Assembly (NCBI RefSeq): GCF_008828755.2
Contig: NZ_QBLM01000001.1
Location: 372,001 to 436,000, forward strand
Direction: 5' to 3'
Origin: [Borrelia] turdi
GTDB taxonomy: Bacteria; Spirochaetota; Spirochaetia; Borreliales; Borreliaceae
DNA length: 64,000 nucleotides
The position numbers and the translations under genes were made by a program. Below are positions 17,618 to 26,842 of the stretch, one piece after another. Under the pieces are notes generated by a model. That model was given only the letters and a program-made list of their open reading frames with translations. It did not search any database and was not told the DNA's origin. The first letter of the stretch is position 1; each line of letters begins with the position of its first letter.

Positions 17618-18258
17618 ATTTTTTTTTTCTATTACAAATAACTTTAATTCTGCTATCCAATTCAAGCTTATTATTCGGACAATCACAGATTAAAGAAAAA
17701 GAAGACTCTCTCCTTCTCTATAAAGAAGGAAAATTTAAAGAAGCTATTTTAAATACGTTAGAAGAAATTCGTTTAAATCCTAACAACTTAGATGCTAGAA
17801 CAATATTGATATGGAGCTTAATAGCTATAGGAGAATACAAAAGAGCTGAAAAAGAAGCGATTGTGGGTCTTGGCATTAAAAAATATGACATAAGAATTAT
17901 TCAAGCACTAGGAGAAGCTTATTTTTTCCAAAAAAATTATGAAAATGCATTAAAATACTTTCAAGAATATATTAGCCTTGATTCTAAAGGAGCAAGAATA
18001 ATAAAAGTTTATAATTTGATTGCAGATTGTTTCTATGAGCTAAAAAGATATAATGAAGCGGATTTTGCATACGAATATGCATTGCGATTTGCCCCTAATA
18101 ATCAGAATTTATTAATAAAGTTAGCAAGATCAAGAATAAATGCAAAAAATAAAATATTAGCAGAAGAAACATTAATTAAACTTCTTACGATCTCTCCTAA
18201 CAATCTAGAAGCAAAAAATTTACTAGAAGAATTAAAAAAAAGCAACAGTAAACCTTGA
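17614..18258 (+). CDS. TPR-repeat protein with signal peptide
   Basis: 214 residues. A hydrophobic N-terminus (about 1-22, FFFLLQITLILLSNSSLLFGQ) predicts export. The rest is four or five tetratricopeptide repeats, for example ALKYFQEYISLDSKGARI and YNEADFAYEYALRFAPNN. Its ATG overlaps the bactofilin stop (ATGA), so they are co-translated; the pair may work on the same envelope or cytoskeletal structure (inference). A tRNA promoter begins in its last codons. Confidence 0.82.
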   Translation: MNFFFLLQITLILLSNSSLLFGQSQIKEKEDSLLLYKEGKFKEAILNTLEEIRLNPNNLDARTILIWSLIAIGEYKRAEKEAIVGLGIKKYDIRIIQALGEAYFFQKNYENALKYFQEYISLDSKGARIIKVYNLIADCFYELKRYNEADFAYEYALRFAPNNQNLLIKLARSRINAKNKILAEETLIKLLTISPNNLEAKNLLEELKKSNSKP

Positions 18259-18283
18259 CATTCAATTTATAAAAATTTATTCT
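18255..18283 (+). promoter_or_regulatory. sigma-70 promoter for tRNA-Lys(CTT)
   Basis: TTGACA at 18255-18260 and TATTCT at 18278-18283 with a 17-base spacer. The -35 hexamer is consensus and overlaps the stop of the TPR gene. Predicted start is about 18290, 17 bases before the mature tRNA. Confidence 0.8.
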
Positions 18284-18306
18284 TATTGTTAGCAAATTAA
18301 TAAAAC

Positions 18307-18379
18307 GGGCTGCTAGCTCAAGTGGTAGAGCAGCGGACTCTTAATCCGTCGGTTACAGGTTCAAGTCCTGTGCAGCTCA
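18307..18379 (+). tRNA. tRNA-Lys (anticodon CTT)
   Basis: A 73-base cloverleaf. Acceptor GGGCTGC pairs with GCAGCTC (one G-U), discriminator A at 18379. The anticodon stem GCGGA/TCCGT closes the loop CTCTTAA, giving anticodon CTT, which reads AAG. T-arm GTTCAAGTC is canonical. CCA is not encoded. Borrelia charges tRNA-Lys with a class I LysRS, encoded elsewhere. Confidence 0.96.
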
Positions 18380-18396
18380 AATTGTTAAGTACCTTT

Positions 18397-18419
18397 TTGG
18401 TATAAATTGCCAATTTTTT
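18397..18419 (+). terminator. short intrinsic terminator after tRNA-Lys(CTT)
   Basis: TTGGTA (18397-18402) pairs with TGCCAA (18408-18413), one G-U, loop TAAAT, followed directly by six T (18414-18419). It separates the two independently promoted tRNA-Lys genes. Confidence 0.6.
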
Positions 18420-18432
18420 ATGCCAATTTAAC

Positions 18433-18461
18433 TTGACATTATTGGAAATTAAATATATTAT
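18433..18461 (+). promoter_or_regulatory. sigma-70 promoter for tRNA-Lys(TTT)/tRNA-Glu
   Basis: TTGACA at 18433-18438 and TATTAT at 18456-18461, spacer 17 bases. Predicted start about 18468, 22 bases before tRNA-Lys(TTT). The next tRNA-Glu is only 5 bases after it and is probably on the same transcript. Confidence 0.8.
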
Positions 18462-18489
18462 TACTTTTGATGGTCGTAAAATGACTTTT

Positions 18490-18562
18490 GGGCTCATAGC
18501 TCAGGTGGTAGAGCAGCGCCCTTTTAAGGCGTTTGTCGTAGGTTCGAGTCCTACTGAGCTCA
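18490..18562 (+). tRNA. tRNA-Lys (anticodon TTT)
   Basis: 73 bases. Acceptor GGGCTCA pairs with TGAGCTC, discriminator A at 18562. Anticodon stem GCGCC/GGCGT closes CTTTTAA, anticodon TTT, reading AAA and AAG. The T-loop TTCGAGT is canonical. No encoded CCA. It shares the D-arm sequence with the tRNA-Lys(CTT) 110 bases upstream, so the pair may be an old duplication. Confidence 0.96.
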
Positions 18563-18567
18563 CTTTT

Positions 18568-18639
18568 GTCCTCTTCGTCTATCGGTCAGGACTCCAGGTT
18601 TTCATCCTGGCAAGAGGGGTTCGATTCCCCTAGAGGATG
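18568..18639 (+). tRNA. tRNA-Glu (anticodon TTC)
   Basis: 72 bases. Acceptor GTCCTCT pairs with AGAGGAT, discriminator G at 18639. Anticodon stem CCAGG/CCTGG closes TTTTCAT, anticodon TTC. The T-arm is AGGGG/CCCCT around TTCGATT. No CCA encoded. Confidence 0.96.
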
Positions 18640-18689
18640 TCTTTTAAAGAAGAATTATATTTAACTTATTAGATTTTACTATACATAAG

Positions 18690-21491
18690 CTATTCAGGTA
18701 TTAATAATATTTCTGTTTTTTCCTTAAGATTAATCTTTTTAAAAAGTTTATTTATCAAATCTTTGCTTAGACTTGTTTCTATAAACTTAACACCAAAATT
18801 ATTTTTAAATACTCCATGCCAAGATAATGATGCCAATATATTTGAAATCCAATAACTATTTTGATCTGAATTTATCTTTGTATTTTTAATATAATTTTTC
18901 TTAACATAAGAAAAATCTTTATCATTAAAATCTATTTTTTGCCTTTCGATCATATAGCGATTAATAGAATTTAAAACATTATCCAGCTCTTTAGGCTCAG
19001 TAGTAAAAAAAATAGACAAAATACCATCGGAATCTACATATTTTCTTAATTTGGAATCAAAAAAAGCTTGAATTGCATAAACACTAGACATTTTTTCTCT
19101 AATATTTTTTATAAGGCCATCCGTTAAAAGATCCGCTAAAGCATTTAAATTTAATGAGATCTCTTCTAAATAAGAGAATTTAAAAGGATAAATCACATAA
19201 GCAAAGCTAGTTGAATCTTTCCCCTTCCTTACAACTATTTTATCAAAATTTTTACTGTAAGAGTAATCTAAATCTTTATACTCGCTTATTTTTTTAAAGC
19301 TAAGATTACCTAAATATTTTTTTGAATAAGCTTTTATTGTCTGAATATCCGAATCTCCAACAAAGACAAACTTAAAATTATTTGCATAAGTAAACCTTTT
19401 CTTATAAAAAGATAAAATATTTTCTTTTGTAAAATACTGTAAATCACTATCTTTTACATCTTCAAATCTAGGATCATTATTGTTTAAAAATTTACTAATA
19501 GCTTTTTGAAAATGATATTTAGAGCTATTTTCATTACTTTTTATTAATGCTTTTATATTATTAATAGCATTTTGCAAAAAAACATCATCTATTTTGGGTT
19601 CCTTAAAAGTCAAATATATAAGCTCAAAAAGAGTTTTAAGATTTTTTTTATCTGAACTTCCAAAAATATATGATTCTTGAGCTCCAACACCAACATTTAA
19701 AGAAACAGCTTTATCTGACAAATATTTTTCAATCTGCAATGCAGAATAATCACCGTACCCTGAACCAGATACTACTTCGGGCGCAAAAGTTAAAACGGGT
19801 ATAAGTTTTAAATCCTCATTGATTAAACCACCCCAAGAAGTTGCCCTAAAGTCAACTACACCCTTATTTTGATCATTATATTTAAAATAAACTTCAACCC
19901 CATTTTCAAGGACAAATGATGAAATTTCATTTTCAAACTCATTTTCTCTAATAATATCTTTATTATCTAAAGACTTCTTAAAAAATTTACCTTCAATTGA
20001 AGAGTTTTCATAAGGCTTAAACTCTCTTTTTAAAGCTATCTTTTGAAGATTATTAATGTCTTCAAAAGACAAAGTAGGATGTACTTTCCCATGATAAGAA
20101 TAAAAAATTGCACAATTTTTCACATCAAACTCTCTTGCTACAAGATTGTTTATTGTCTTTAAATCAATTTTTTCTAAATATTGAAAAGAAAGATCATAAT
20201 ATTCGCTCATATCAAATTTATTAGAACCACTAATAGCAATTTCTATTAAATCTTCAAAAATAGTCCACGAATTTGTTTTATTTATATTATTTTTCCCTAA
20301 TTCTAAAAATTTGAAGAATTGAGATCTAACTTTTTCAAACTCGCCCTGGGTAAATCCAAATTTTCTTATTCTCTCAAGCTCATAAAAAAAATCCTCTATT
20401 CCTTCCTTAAAATAATCTGGATTAAAGTTTAAGGAAATTGATCTTGCAATAATAGTGTTGTTATCTGATTTAAATGAAAAAAAATCTCCATTTGAAACGC
20501 CTTTAAAATGCTTTACCCCAGAAGTCTTTAATTCAGAAAATCTATTTTCAAAAAGAGCAGTCAATAAAGACTTTTTAATAGCATTTAAAACGTTATCCTT
20601 GGTCTGTTCTACATTGGCAATTCTCTTTTTAAGAAACATTAAGCTGGGCTCCCCTACTTCCAAATCCTCTAAAGGTAAAAACTTATCTTTAAGCTTTACA
20701 TCTAAATTTACTTTTATCCTTTTAATTTTATCAGTTGGATTTTTCCAAGAAATAAATTGCTTCTTTATTTTCTCTTCAATTTCTCTAGGATCAATATCTC
20801 CTACCACAATAACACTTGCAAGTTCTGGCCTATACCACTTTCTATAAAATTTTTTGAAATCTTCTGGTTGAAAAGACAAAATCTGTTCTTCAAGTCCAAT
20901 AGGACTTCTAAATTCATAAATACTTCCGCTTACCAAAAACTCATACATTTTCTCATAAATTCTTCTAGGATAAGTTTCGCCAAGCCTTTTTTCCTCGATA
21001 ATAATATTGCGCTCTAAGTCTATTTCTTCTTTCATGAAGCTAATTTGAGAAGCCCAATTCCTCAAAATATTTATAGATTCATCAATTTCATTTTTATTAT
21101 TACCGTCTGACAAATCAAGTCTATAATAAGTGAAATCAAAACCAGTAGCGGCATTAATATCAGAACCAAATTGCATTCCAAATTTTTTAAGAACATCAAC
21201 AATGGAATTACCTGGATAATCTTTTGTACCATTAAAAGCCATATGTTCAAGATAATGAGCAATACCTCTCTGATTATCTTCTTCATTAATAGAACCCACA
21301 TTAAAAACAATCCCCATATTAACAGCATTCTTTGGAATTTGATTTTTATAAATAAAATACCGCAGCCCATTAATAAGCTTTCCCTTTACTAAATTTTTAT
21401 CTAGCTTTAACTCATTAGAAACACAGGAAAACAAAAAAATTAGAAAAACACTTGTAAATTTACAATAATTTTCAATTCTTTGACAATTCAT
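18690..21491 (-). CDS. M16-family zinc metallopeptidase, lipoprotein
   Basis: 933 residues, a full-length pitrilysin-type peptidase with two tandem M16 units. The inverted zinc motif HxxEH is H79-YLE-H83, with the downstream glutamate expected in the helix around ERNIIIEEKRLGE. The N-terminus has a lipoprotein signal with FSC at Cys23, so the enzyme is probably lipid-anchored in the periplasm, where M16 enzymes degrade peptides. The second half lacks an HxxEH, as in other pitrilysins. Start overlaps the end of the upstream gene by 20 bases. Substrate is unknown. Confidence 0.9.
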   Translation of the reverse strand: MNCQRIENYCKFTSVFLIFLFSCVSNELKLDKNLVKGKLINGLRYFIYKNQIPKNAVNMGIVFNVGSINEEDNQRGIAHYLEHMAFNGTKDYPGNSIVDVLKKFGMQFGSDINAATGFDFTYYRLDLSDGNNKNEIDESINILRNWASQISFMKEEIDLERNIIIEEKRLGETYPRRIYEKMYEFLVSGSIYEFRSPIGLEEQILSFQPEDFKKFYRKWYRPELASVIVVGDIDPREIEEKIKKQFISWKNPTDKIKRIKVNLDVKLKDKFLPLEDLEVGEPSLMFLKKRIANVEQTKDNVLNAIKKSLLTALFENRFSELKTSGVKHFKGVSNGDFFSFKSDNNTIIARSISLNFNPDYFKEGIEDFFYELERIRKFGFTQGEFEKVRSQFFKFLELGKNNINKTNSWTIFEDLIEIAISGSNKFDMSEYYDLSFQYLEKIDLKTINNLVAREFDVKNCAIFYSYHGKVHPTLSFEDINNLQKIALKREFKPYENSSIEGKFFKKSLDNKDIIRENEFENEISSFVLENGVEVYFKYNDQNKGVVDFRATSWGGLINEDLKLIPVLTFAPEVVSGSGYGDYSALQIEKYLSDKAVSLNVGVGAQESYIFGSSDKKNLKTLFELIYLTFKEPKIDDVFLQNAINNIKALIKSNENSSKYHFQKAISKFLNNNDPRFEDVKDSDLQYFTKENILSFYKKRFTYANNFKFVFVGDSDIQTIKAYSKKYLGNLSFKKISEYKDLDYSYSKNFDKIVVRKGKDSTSFAYVIYPFKFSYLEEISLNLNALADLLTDGLIKNIREKMSSVYAIQAFFDSKLRKYVDSDGILSIFFTTEPKELDNVLNSINRYMIERQKIDFNDKDFSYVKKNYIKNTKINSDQNSYWISNILASLSWHGVFKNNFGVKFIETSLSKDLINKLFKKINLKEKTEILLIPE

Positions 21492-22245
21492 TTACACGCC
21501 CTCTTATTGAATTTATTTTTTCAGAATAAATTTTATTTAATGCTTTTAAAATAGATGAAAATCCAAAATCATTCCAATCTTTTAAACTCTTTAGCTTAGA
21601 AACTGGAAATAGTTCATAAAATAAAAACAATAACTCTCCTTTGCTTAATTTTGGAAGATCATTTAAGTAAACGTTTTTATCAAAATCTTCAAGATAAACA
21701 AAAGGATTTGATCGCTTATCTAAAAGAAATTTATTTAAATTAGGCATTATAATGCTTTTATTATAAATTTCAATAGTAGTATATTCACTTGGCATATCAT
21801 TATAAAAATCATTATTCAAAAAAGAATCTAAAATAACAAATTTATTATCCTTAACACCCACATTTCTTCCATCTAAAGTCTTTAAAAGCCCATCCTTACT
21901 AATATGAACTAAAGCATTTAAACTCTTTGTAGCATTAAAAATAAGCCTTGCATTGTTATAGACCTTAGATTGTCTTAAATGCTTAATATTACTATCTACT
22001 GCTAATTCTTTATCATTTTTTGATAATAAATTTATATTTTTTTCTTCTAACGCCTTATAAGCTAATTCAATATACTTTGAAGCACAACTATTTGCCAAAG
22101 TCAGTTGCTCTCTATTTAGCAAATTAATAATAAACAGCAATTCTTCCTTTTCAAGACTACGATAAAAATCAAAATCATTTAAATCAATGCCAAAACTAAA
22201 AGTAGTGCTAAATATTAAACAAAAAATTGTAATGTTTTTTTTCAA
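21472..22245 (-). CDS. secreted protein of unknown function
   Basis: 257 residues. A signal peptide (MKKNITIFCLIFSTTFSFG) precedes a helical, acidic mature region with many Leu/Asn/Lys. I recognise no family. It overlaps the M16 peptidase start by 20 bases and follows exonuclease III by 15 bases, so all are on one minus-strand transcript. Its joint export with the M16 lipoprotein suggests a periplasmic role, but that is context only. Confidence 0.75.
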   Translation of the reverse strand: MKKNITIFCLIFSTTFSFGIDLNDFDFYRSLEKEELLFIINLLNREQLTLANSCASKYIELAYKALEEKNINLLSKNDKELAVDSNIKHLRQSKVYNNARLIFNATKSLNALVHISKDGLLKTLDGRNVGVKDNKFVILDSFLNNDFYNDMPSEYTTIEIYNKSIIMPNLNKFLLDKRSNPFVYLEDFDKNVYLNDLPKLSKGELLFLFYELFPVSKLKSLKDWNDFGFSSILKALNKIYSEKINSIRGRVNELSKN

Positions 22246-22260
22246 TCTAGCTTCCCCTCT

Positions 22261-23028
22261 TTAACTAACTATATCAGCCAACTCTAAAAAAACAGGACAA
22301 TGATCACTTCCCATTACTTTGTCCAAAATTAGAGATTTTTTAACATTTCTCTTAAAAAATTCATTAACAATAAAATAATCAATTCTCCAACCCATATTTC
22401 TCTCCCTAGCTCTTGCTCTATAGCTCCACCAAGTATAATAACCAGGCTCCTTATTAAATATTCTAAATGTATCTACATATCCTTTGTTCAAAAAACTATC
22501 TAACCAAGTAGTTTCTTCAATATAATATCCAGGAGAATCTCTATTAGAATCAGGATTCATAAGGTCAATCTCAGTATGAGCAATATTAAAATCACCACAA
22601 ATTACTACATTTTTCCCAGCATTTACAAAAGAATCCATAAGATTCTCAACATAAGATAAAAAATCAAGTTTATAAACAAGTCTTCTTCTTAAAGCTTGAG
22701 AATTGGGAAAATAACCGTTAATCAATACAAAATCGTCGTAGTATGCTATAAGACCTCTACCTTCATTGTCAAAAACTTCTTTTCCAAGTAAATTTACAGC
22801 AATAGGCTTAACTTTGGAGTAAATACAAACACCACTATAGCCTTTAAGCTTTGACCTTGAAAAATAAGAATAATAATTTTCAAGAATTAAATCCCTTGGC
22901 AATTGCTCTCTCAAAGCTTTGGTTTCTTGAACGCATAAAATATCTGGCTTATATTCTTTTACAAACTCAAGGAAACCTTTCTTTAAAACAGCTCTAATTC
23001 CATTTACATTCCATGAAATTAATTTCAT
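22261..23028 (-). CDS. exoA: exodeoxyribonuclease III / AP endonuclease
   Basis: A 255-residue Mg-dependent enzyme of the exonuclease-endonuclease-phosphatase fold that cuts at abasic sites and removes 3' blocks. Motifs in order: WNVNGIRA near the N-terminus, QETK, YSGVCIYSK, GDFNIAH and GSDHCPVFLEL with the catalytic His. The full family length is present. It is in a minus-strand run with the MBL-fold gene upstream (20 bases). Confidence 0.95.
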   Translation of the reverse strand: MKLISWNVNGIRAVLKKGFLEFVKEYKPDILCVQETKALREQLPRDLILENYYSYFSRSKLKGYSGVCIYSKVKPIAVNLLGKEVFDNEGRGLIAYYDDFVLINGYFPNSQALRRRLVYKLDFLSYVENLMDSFVNAGKNVVICGDFNIAHTEIDLMNPDSNRDSPGYYIEETTWLDSFLNKGYVDTFRIFNKEPGYYTWWSYRARARERNMGWRIDYFIVNEFFKRNVKKSLILDKVMGSDHCPVFLELADIVS

Positions 23029-23048
23029 AAATCCCCTTTAAATTTAAA

Positions 23049-23810
23049 TCAAACATAAATCTTTAATCCATCATAAGCCAAATAGATATTATCTTTTCCC
23101 AAATAATCAAATTCTTCATGCATTATATCATGTGCAATATGTGTAAAATAAGAAATTTTAGGATTGATTTTTTTAACCTCACAAAAAGCCTCTGAAAAAT
23201 TTAGATGAGCAGGATGGGGTTTAATCCTCATAGCATCTATTATAAGTAGATCTAAATTCTTTAAATAATCATAGGACGCTTCAGGAATAAATTTAACATC
23301 AGTAAGATACGCTAAATTGCCTATCCTATAACCTAAACTAACTATCTCTCCATGAATCAAAGGAATTGGCACTATCTTTAGACCTTTAAAAAAAATAGGC
23401 TCAAAATCTCTAATCACATTGGGAATAATGTCGGCCTTTCCACTTACAGAAGGTTTTGATGAAAAATTATGAGAAAAAGCATTCATTATGTGAACCATAG
23501 TAGTATCTCTAGCATAAATGTTTAAAGGAGCCTCCCGTGTATAAAACTTAATATCATCAAGCCCCATAATATGATCATAATGTTCATGGGTGTAAAGCAC
23601 TAAATCAAGCTTATCTATATTCTCTCTTAAAAGTTGTTGTCTAATGTCAGGACCTGTATCAATCAACAATTTAATGCCAGAAGATAGCTTGAGGAAAAAA
23701 GAGCTTCTCAACCTTTTATTTTTCCTAAAACTAGAAACACAGACTCTACAGCTACAATTTAACATGGGAACTCCACTTGAAGCACCAGTTCCTAAAAAGG
23801 TTCCAACCAT
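23049..23810 (-). CDS. metallo-beta-lactamase fold hydrolase (PhnP-like)
   Basis: 253 residues with the MBL metal site THEHYDH (His75, His77, Asp79, His80), a downstream FTHIAHD and an N-terminal GTGASSGVP typical of the PhnP/YycJ-like branch. A small cysteine group (CSCRVC, residues 19-24) fits the structural zinc site of PhnP. PhnP is a cyclic phosphodiesterase, but no other phosphonate genes are nearby, so the true substrate is open; a nucleotide or RNA phosphodiester is possible. Confidence 0.83.
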   Translation of the reverse strand: MVGTFLGTGASSGVPMLNCSCRVCVSSFRKNKRLRSSFFLKLSSGIKLLIDTGPDIRQQLLRENIDKLDLVLYTHEHYDHIMGLDDIKFYTREAPLNIYARDTTMVHIMNAFSHNFSSKPSVSGKADIIPNVIRDFEPIFFKGLKIVPIPLIHGEIVSLGYRIGNLAYLTDVKFIPEASYDYLKNLDLLIIDAMRIKPHPAHLNFSEAFCEVKKINPKISYFTHIAHDIMHEEFDYLGKDNIYLAYDGLKIYV

Positions 23811-23951
23811 ATGTTCCTACCTTTCGCCTGTAACCTTAATCTATTTTAACACAACATTTTATATTAAACAAAAATAAACTCCCTTAATAAAAAACTCCCT
23901 TAAATCTAAAATTAAATTAAAACTATTTAATAAGCAATTCTTTAAACTATT

Positions 23952-23979
23952 TTGGAAAAAACACTTTTATGCTTATAAT
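23952..23979 (+). promoter_or_regulatory. candidate promoter for the gene at 24002
   Basis: TTGGAA (23952-23957) and TATAAT (23974-23979), spacer 16 bases, with TG four bases before the -10 hexamer. It is the best match in the divergent 191-base gap. Confidence 0.5.
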
Positions 23980-24001
23980 TATTTAAGGAAAAATTATTTT
24001 T

Positions 24002-25303
24002 ATGGATACGCAAATTTATGAACTCATTTTCTTAACCAGCTTTAGCATATTTTTAATAGTAAATTTATTTAATTTTAAAAAAGAATTTACTTATGAAGAC
24101 TACTTCATAATATTCCCAGGTACATTTTTTATAATAACTTTATACTTCACAGAAATCACTCCATTAATGTTATATATTGGCAGTATATTCTTAATCTTTA
24201 TGGTAATCATCTTCTTTAAAAACATAAAAACAATAATAAATAGAAGAAGAAGAAGAAGAAATAACAGCAAGCCTATAAAACAATCAAAAGGAATATTTCT
24301 TTCAATTTTGCTAAAAACAATTCTTGTAATGCCTGCTATTTTAACTGTTATTATTGCAACCATTTTTTCATACTTAGCGCTTTTTGTAAATTATCCCAAA
24401 GATGAAAACAATAACTATCAAATTGGATTCACAAGAATTAAAGATCACAAAAATGATTTAAACTTATCGATTTGGTATCCTGTAAGCTTAACATTGGGCC
24501 TAAAAAAACAAAATCCATTTCTTTTGTATGAATTTAATCCTTTTTTCATAAACGAAATGAATTATTTACCAAAACAAAATAATATATATAAAAAAGCCTT
24601 TATTAGCGATAATCAAAAAATATATGATTCTATTTTAATTATACTTCCTTATTATTCTCACGATTCAATGTTCAAATCCCTAATCAGCAAGCTTGTTAAA
24701 AAGGGAAAAATTGTTTATTTATATTCGCCAAAATATAAACATATGAAAAGCTACGACTTTATTAAAAATAGCCACAAAAGCATATTTAGCTATGTAATCA
24801 ATAAAAGCATTAGCTATTTAATTGAACCTGTCAATATTCTTAATGAAAAAGCTGATATCGCATCTACTGAAAATGATATTCAAAACATTATTGAACTAGT
24901 AAAATCAAGCCAAAATTTAAAATTTTTAAATTCAAAAATGAACCTTAATAAACTAACGTTAATTACAATGGGGAATCAAGCAAATATTGCTAATTTTATC
25001 CTTGCTAAAAACACAAACATAACAAAATATATCAATATAGGAGGCAAACCACAAACAATAAAAAATTTAAAAAATTTACAACTAATCCTAAAAGAAAATG
25101 AAAAAGAACTACTCCTTATAAAAACTACTAATCCAAATTCTATAAAGCTAATAAACATAAGCAACATTGCAGAAATTTCTGACCTTATTTTTAGCAGAAA
25201 CTATTTAAAAAGTTTCAATTTTTTAAAAAACAAAAAATCAATGCTATCAAGATTCAATTCTATAGTTACTGAAATTAATAAATTTATTGAAGAGGAAAAA
25301 TAA
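24002..25303 (+). CDS. membrane protein with degenerate alpha/beta-hydrolase-like region
   Basis: 433 residues. About four hydrophobic segments lie in the first 130 residues, with six consecutive arginines (about 80-86, encoded by an AGA repeat) between segments. After the membrane part, NLSIWYPVS resembles the start of PAF-acetylhydrolase-like alpha/beta hydrolases, and ILIILPYYSHD and LITMGNQAN fall where the oxyanion strand and nucleophile elbow would be. The elbow reads GNQAN rather than GxSxG, so catalysis is doubtful. The fold reading is weak inference. The next gene starts 2 bases after the stop. Confidence 0.6.
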   Translation: MDTQIYELIFLTSFSIFLIVNLFNFKKEFTYEDYFIIFPGTFFIITLYFTEITPLMLYIGSIFLIFMVIIFFKNIKTIINRRRRRRNNSKPIKQSKGIFLSILLKTILVMPAILTVIIATIFSYLALFVNYPKDENNNYQIGFTRIKDHKNDLNLSIWYPVSLTLGLKKQNPFLLYEFNPFFINEMNYLPKQNNIYKKAFISDNQKIYDSILIILPYYSHDSMFKSLISKLVKKGKIVYLYSPKYKHMKSYDFIKNSHKSIFSYVINKSISYLIEPVNILNEKADIASTENDIQNIIELVKSSQNLKFLNSKMNLNKLTLITMGNQANIANFILAKNTNITKYINIGGKPQTIKNLKNLQLILKENEKELLLIKTTNPNSIKLINISNIAEISDLIFSRNYLKSFNFLKNKKSMLSRFNSIVTEINKFIEEEK

Positions 25304-25305
25304 TA

Positions 25306-25920
25306 ATGATAAAAAAATTCTTGCTATTTACAATGATCAACATACTTCTAACAAGTAAGACTCATAGTAATAAAGAGGTAATCGAAATAAGTACTGAAAT
25401 ACAAAAAGAAAAATATATTCCCTTTTTAATAAGTAGAGGAAAAACTCAACTGGAAGACCTTGTAAAATATACTCTAGAAATAAATCCAGACCTTGACAAA
25501 AACTATGTAAATACTATTGCTAAAACCTACATAGACGAATCTTTGATTGAAGGTATTAATTATGACATTGCCTATGCTCAAATGCTACTAGAAACAGGCA
25601 TTCTAAAATTTAATGGGATAGTCTCAAAAGAACAACACAATTTTTCAGGAATAGGCGCTACTAATCATCTTACAAAAGGAAATTCTTTTTCCAATATTAA
25701 AGAAGGGATTAAAGCCCATATTCAACATTTAAAAGCTTATGCATCAAAACAAAATATTAACTCAAATATGGTTGATCCTAGATTTTATCTTGTTGAAAGA
25801 GGATCTGCTCCAACAATATATGATTTAACTGGAAAATGGGCAAAAGACAAATTTTACGATAAAAAGCTTAAAAAAATATTATTAGAACTATTAGAATATA
25901 ATAATGCAAATAAAAGCTAA
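25306..25920 (+). CDS. exported N-acetylglucosaminidase-like peptidoglycan hydrolase
   Basis: 204 residues with a signal peptide (about 1-22). The mature part matches the glucosaminidase (FlgJ/LytG type) domain: YAQMLLETGIL with the catalytic Glu96, then HNFSGIGATN, GIKAHIQHLKAYA and DLTGKWAKD. It would cut the glycan strand of peptidoglycan in the periplasm, for wall remodelling or flagellar insertion. Its neighbours give no clear flagellar link. Its end overlaps the next gene by 17 bases. Confidence 0.85.
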   Translation: MIKKFLLFTMINILLTSKTHSNKEVIEISTEIQKEKYIPFLISRGKTQLEDLVKYTLEINPDLDKNYVNTIAKTYIDESLIEGINYDIAYAQMLLETGILKFNGIVSKEQHNFSGIGATNHLTKGNSFSNIKEGIKAHIQHLKAYASKQNINSNMVDPRFYLVERGSAPTIYDLTGKWAKDKFYDKKLKKILLELLEYNNANKS

Positions 25921-26713
25921 AAACTCACTATATGATTTTCTAGAAGAAATATATCTAAAATACAATAAAAAAAAATTTATACATCCTGATCCTTTAGAAT
26001 TTTTATATAGGTATAAAAAAAAAGAAGACATTGAACTTGTAGGCCTAATTAGTTCTTCATTGTCACTTGGAAGAGTAGAAAAAATTTTAGAAGCAATAGA
26101 GAGAATACTCAAACCACTTGGCAAATCTCCTTCTGAGAGCCTTAAGCTAATAAATGAAAAAGACTTAAAAGAAATGTTTAAAGGATTTGTTTATAGATTC
26201 TTTAAAGAGGAAGACATTGTAAGGCTACTATATACCCTCAAGACAATAAAAGAACAGCATCATACGCTTGAAAATCTTCTTCACAGTATTTATTATAAAA
26301 ATCAAAATTTTATACTTAGTATAGATGAACTAATAAAGCATATGGAAAAAATAAATGGAAGAGAATTTGGAATGTTACTTCCAAAGCCTTCAAAGGGAAG
26401 TTCTTGTAAAAGACTTTTTTTATTCTTAAGATGGATGATACGAAAAGACGCCGTAGATTTAGGTATTTGGAATAAATTCAATCCCAATAAGCTTATAGTG
26501 CCAATGGATACTCATATGACAAACATTGCATCAAAACTATTTAAAATCAAAGAAATAAAAAACGTAAATCTTAAAAAAGCAATAAAAATCACAAGCTATT
26601 TTTCAAAAGAAAATAACGAAGATCCTGTAAAATATGATTTTTCTTTAACCAGGTTTGGAATAAATAGAGATTTTAATAAAGAAAAATTACTAAAAAACAT
26701 TGATAAACTATAA
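25904..26713 (+). CDS. DUF2400-family (TIGR02757) protein
   Basis: 269 residues. FIHPDPLEFLYRY near the start, GFVYRFF, GSSCKRLFLFLRWMIRKD and DTHMTNIA match the DUF2400/TIGR02757 family, found in spirochaetes and Bacteroidetes. The helical layout with the conserved RWMxRKD and DTH resembles HhH-GPD DNA glycosylase relatives, but the function is not established. The ATG lies inside the upstream gene, so it is translationally coupled. Confidence 0.8.
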   Translation: MQIKAKNSLYDFLEEIYLKYNKKKFIHPDPLEFLYRYKKKEDIELVGLISSSLSLGRVEKILEAIERILKPLGKSPSESLKLINEKDLKEMFKGFVYRFFKEEDIVRLLYTLKTIKEQHHTLENLLHSIYYKNQNFILSIDELIKHMEKINGREFGMLLPKPSKGSSCKRLFLFLRWMIRKDAVDLGIWNKFNPNKLIVPMDTHMTNIASKLFKIKEIKNVNLKKAIKITSYFSKENNEDPVKYDFSLTRFGINRDFNKEKLLKNIDKL

Positions 26714-26842
26714 AGCTTTCGTTAAAAACTATTTGAAATAAGAACTACTTAAATTATTGAAATAAAACACTAATATAGCAATAAAATAAAAAGGAAAATC
26801 TATAAATAATCTTAAAGAAAAGATAAATACTTATAGCTGATT

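Noticed and set aside
18433-18633. A 66-codon plus-strand open frame
   Set aside because: It lies across the tRNA-Lys(TTT) promoter, that tRNA and most of tRNA-Glu; there is no ribosome binding site.
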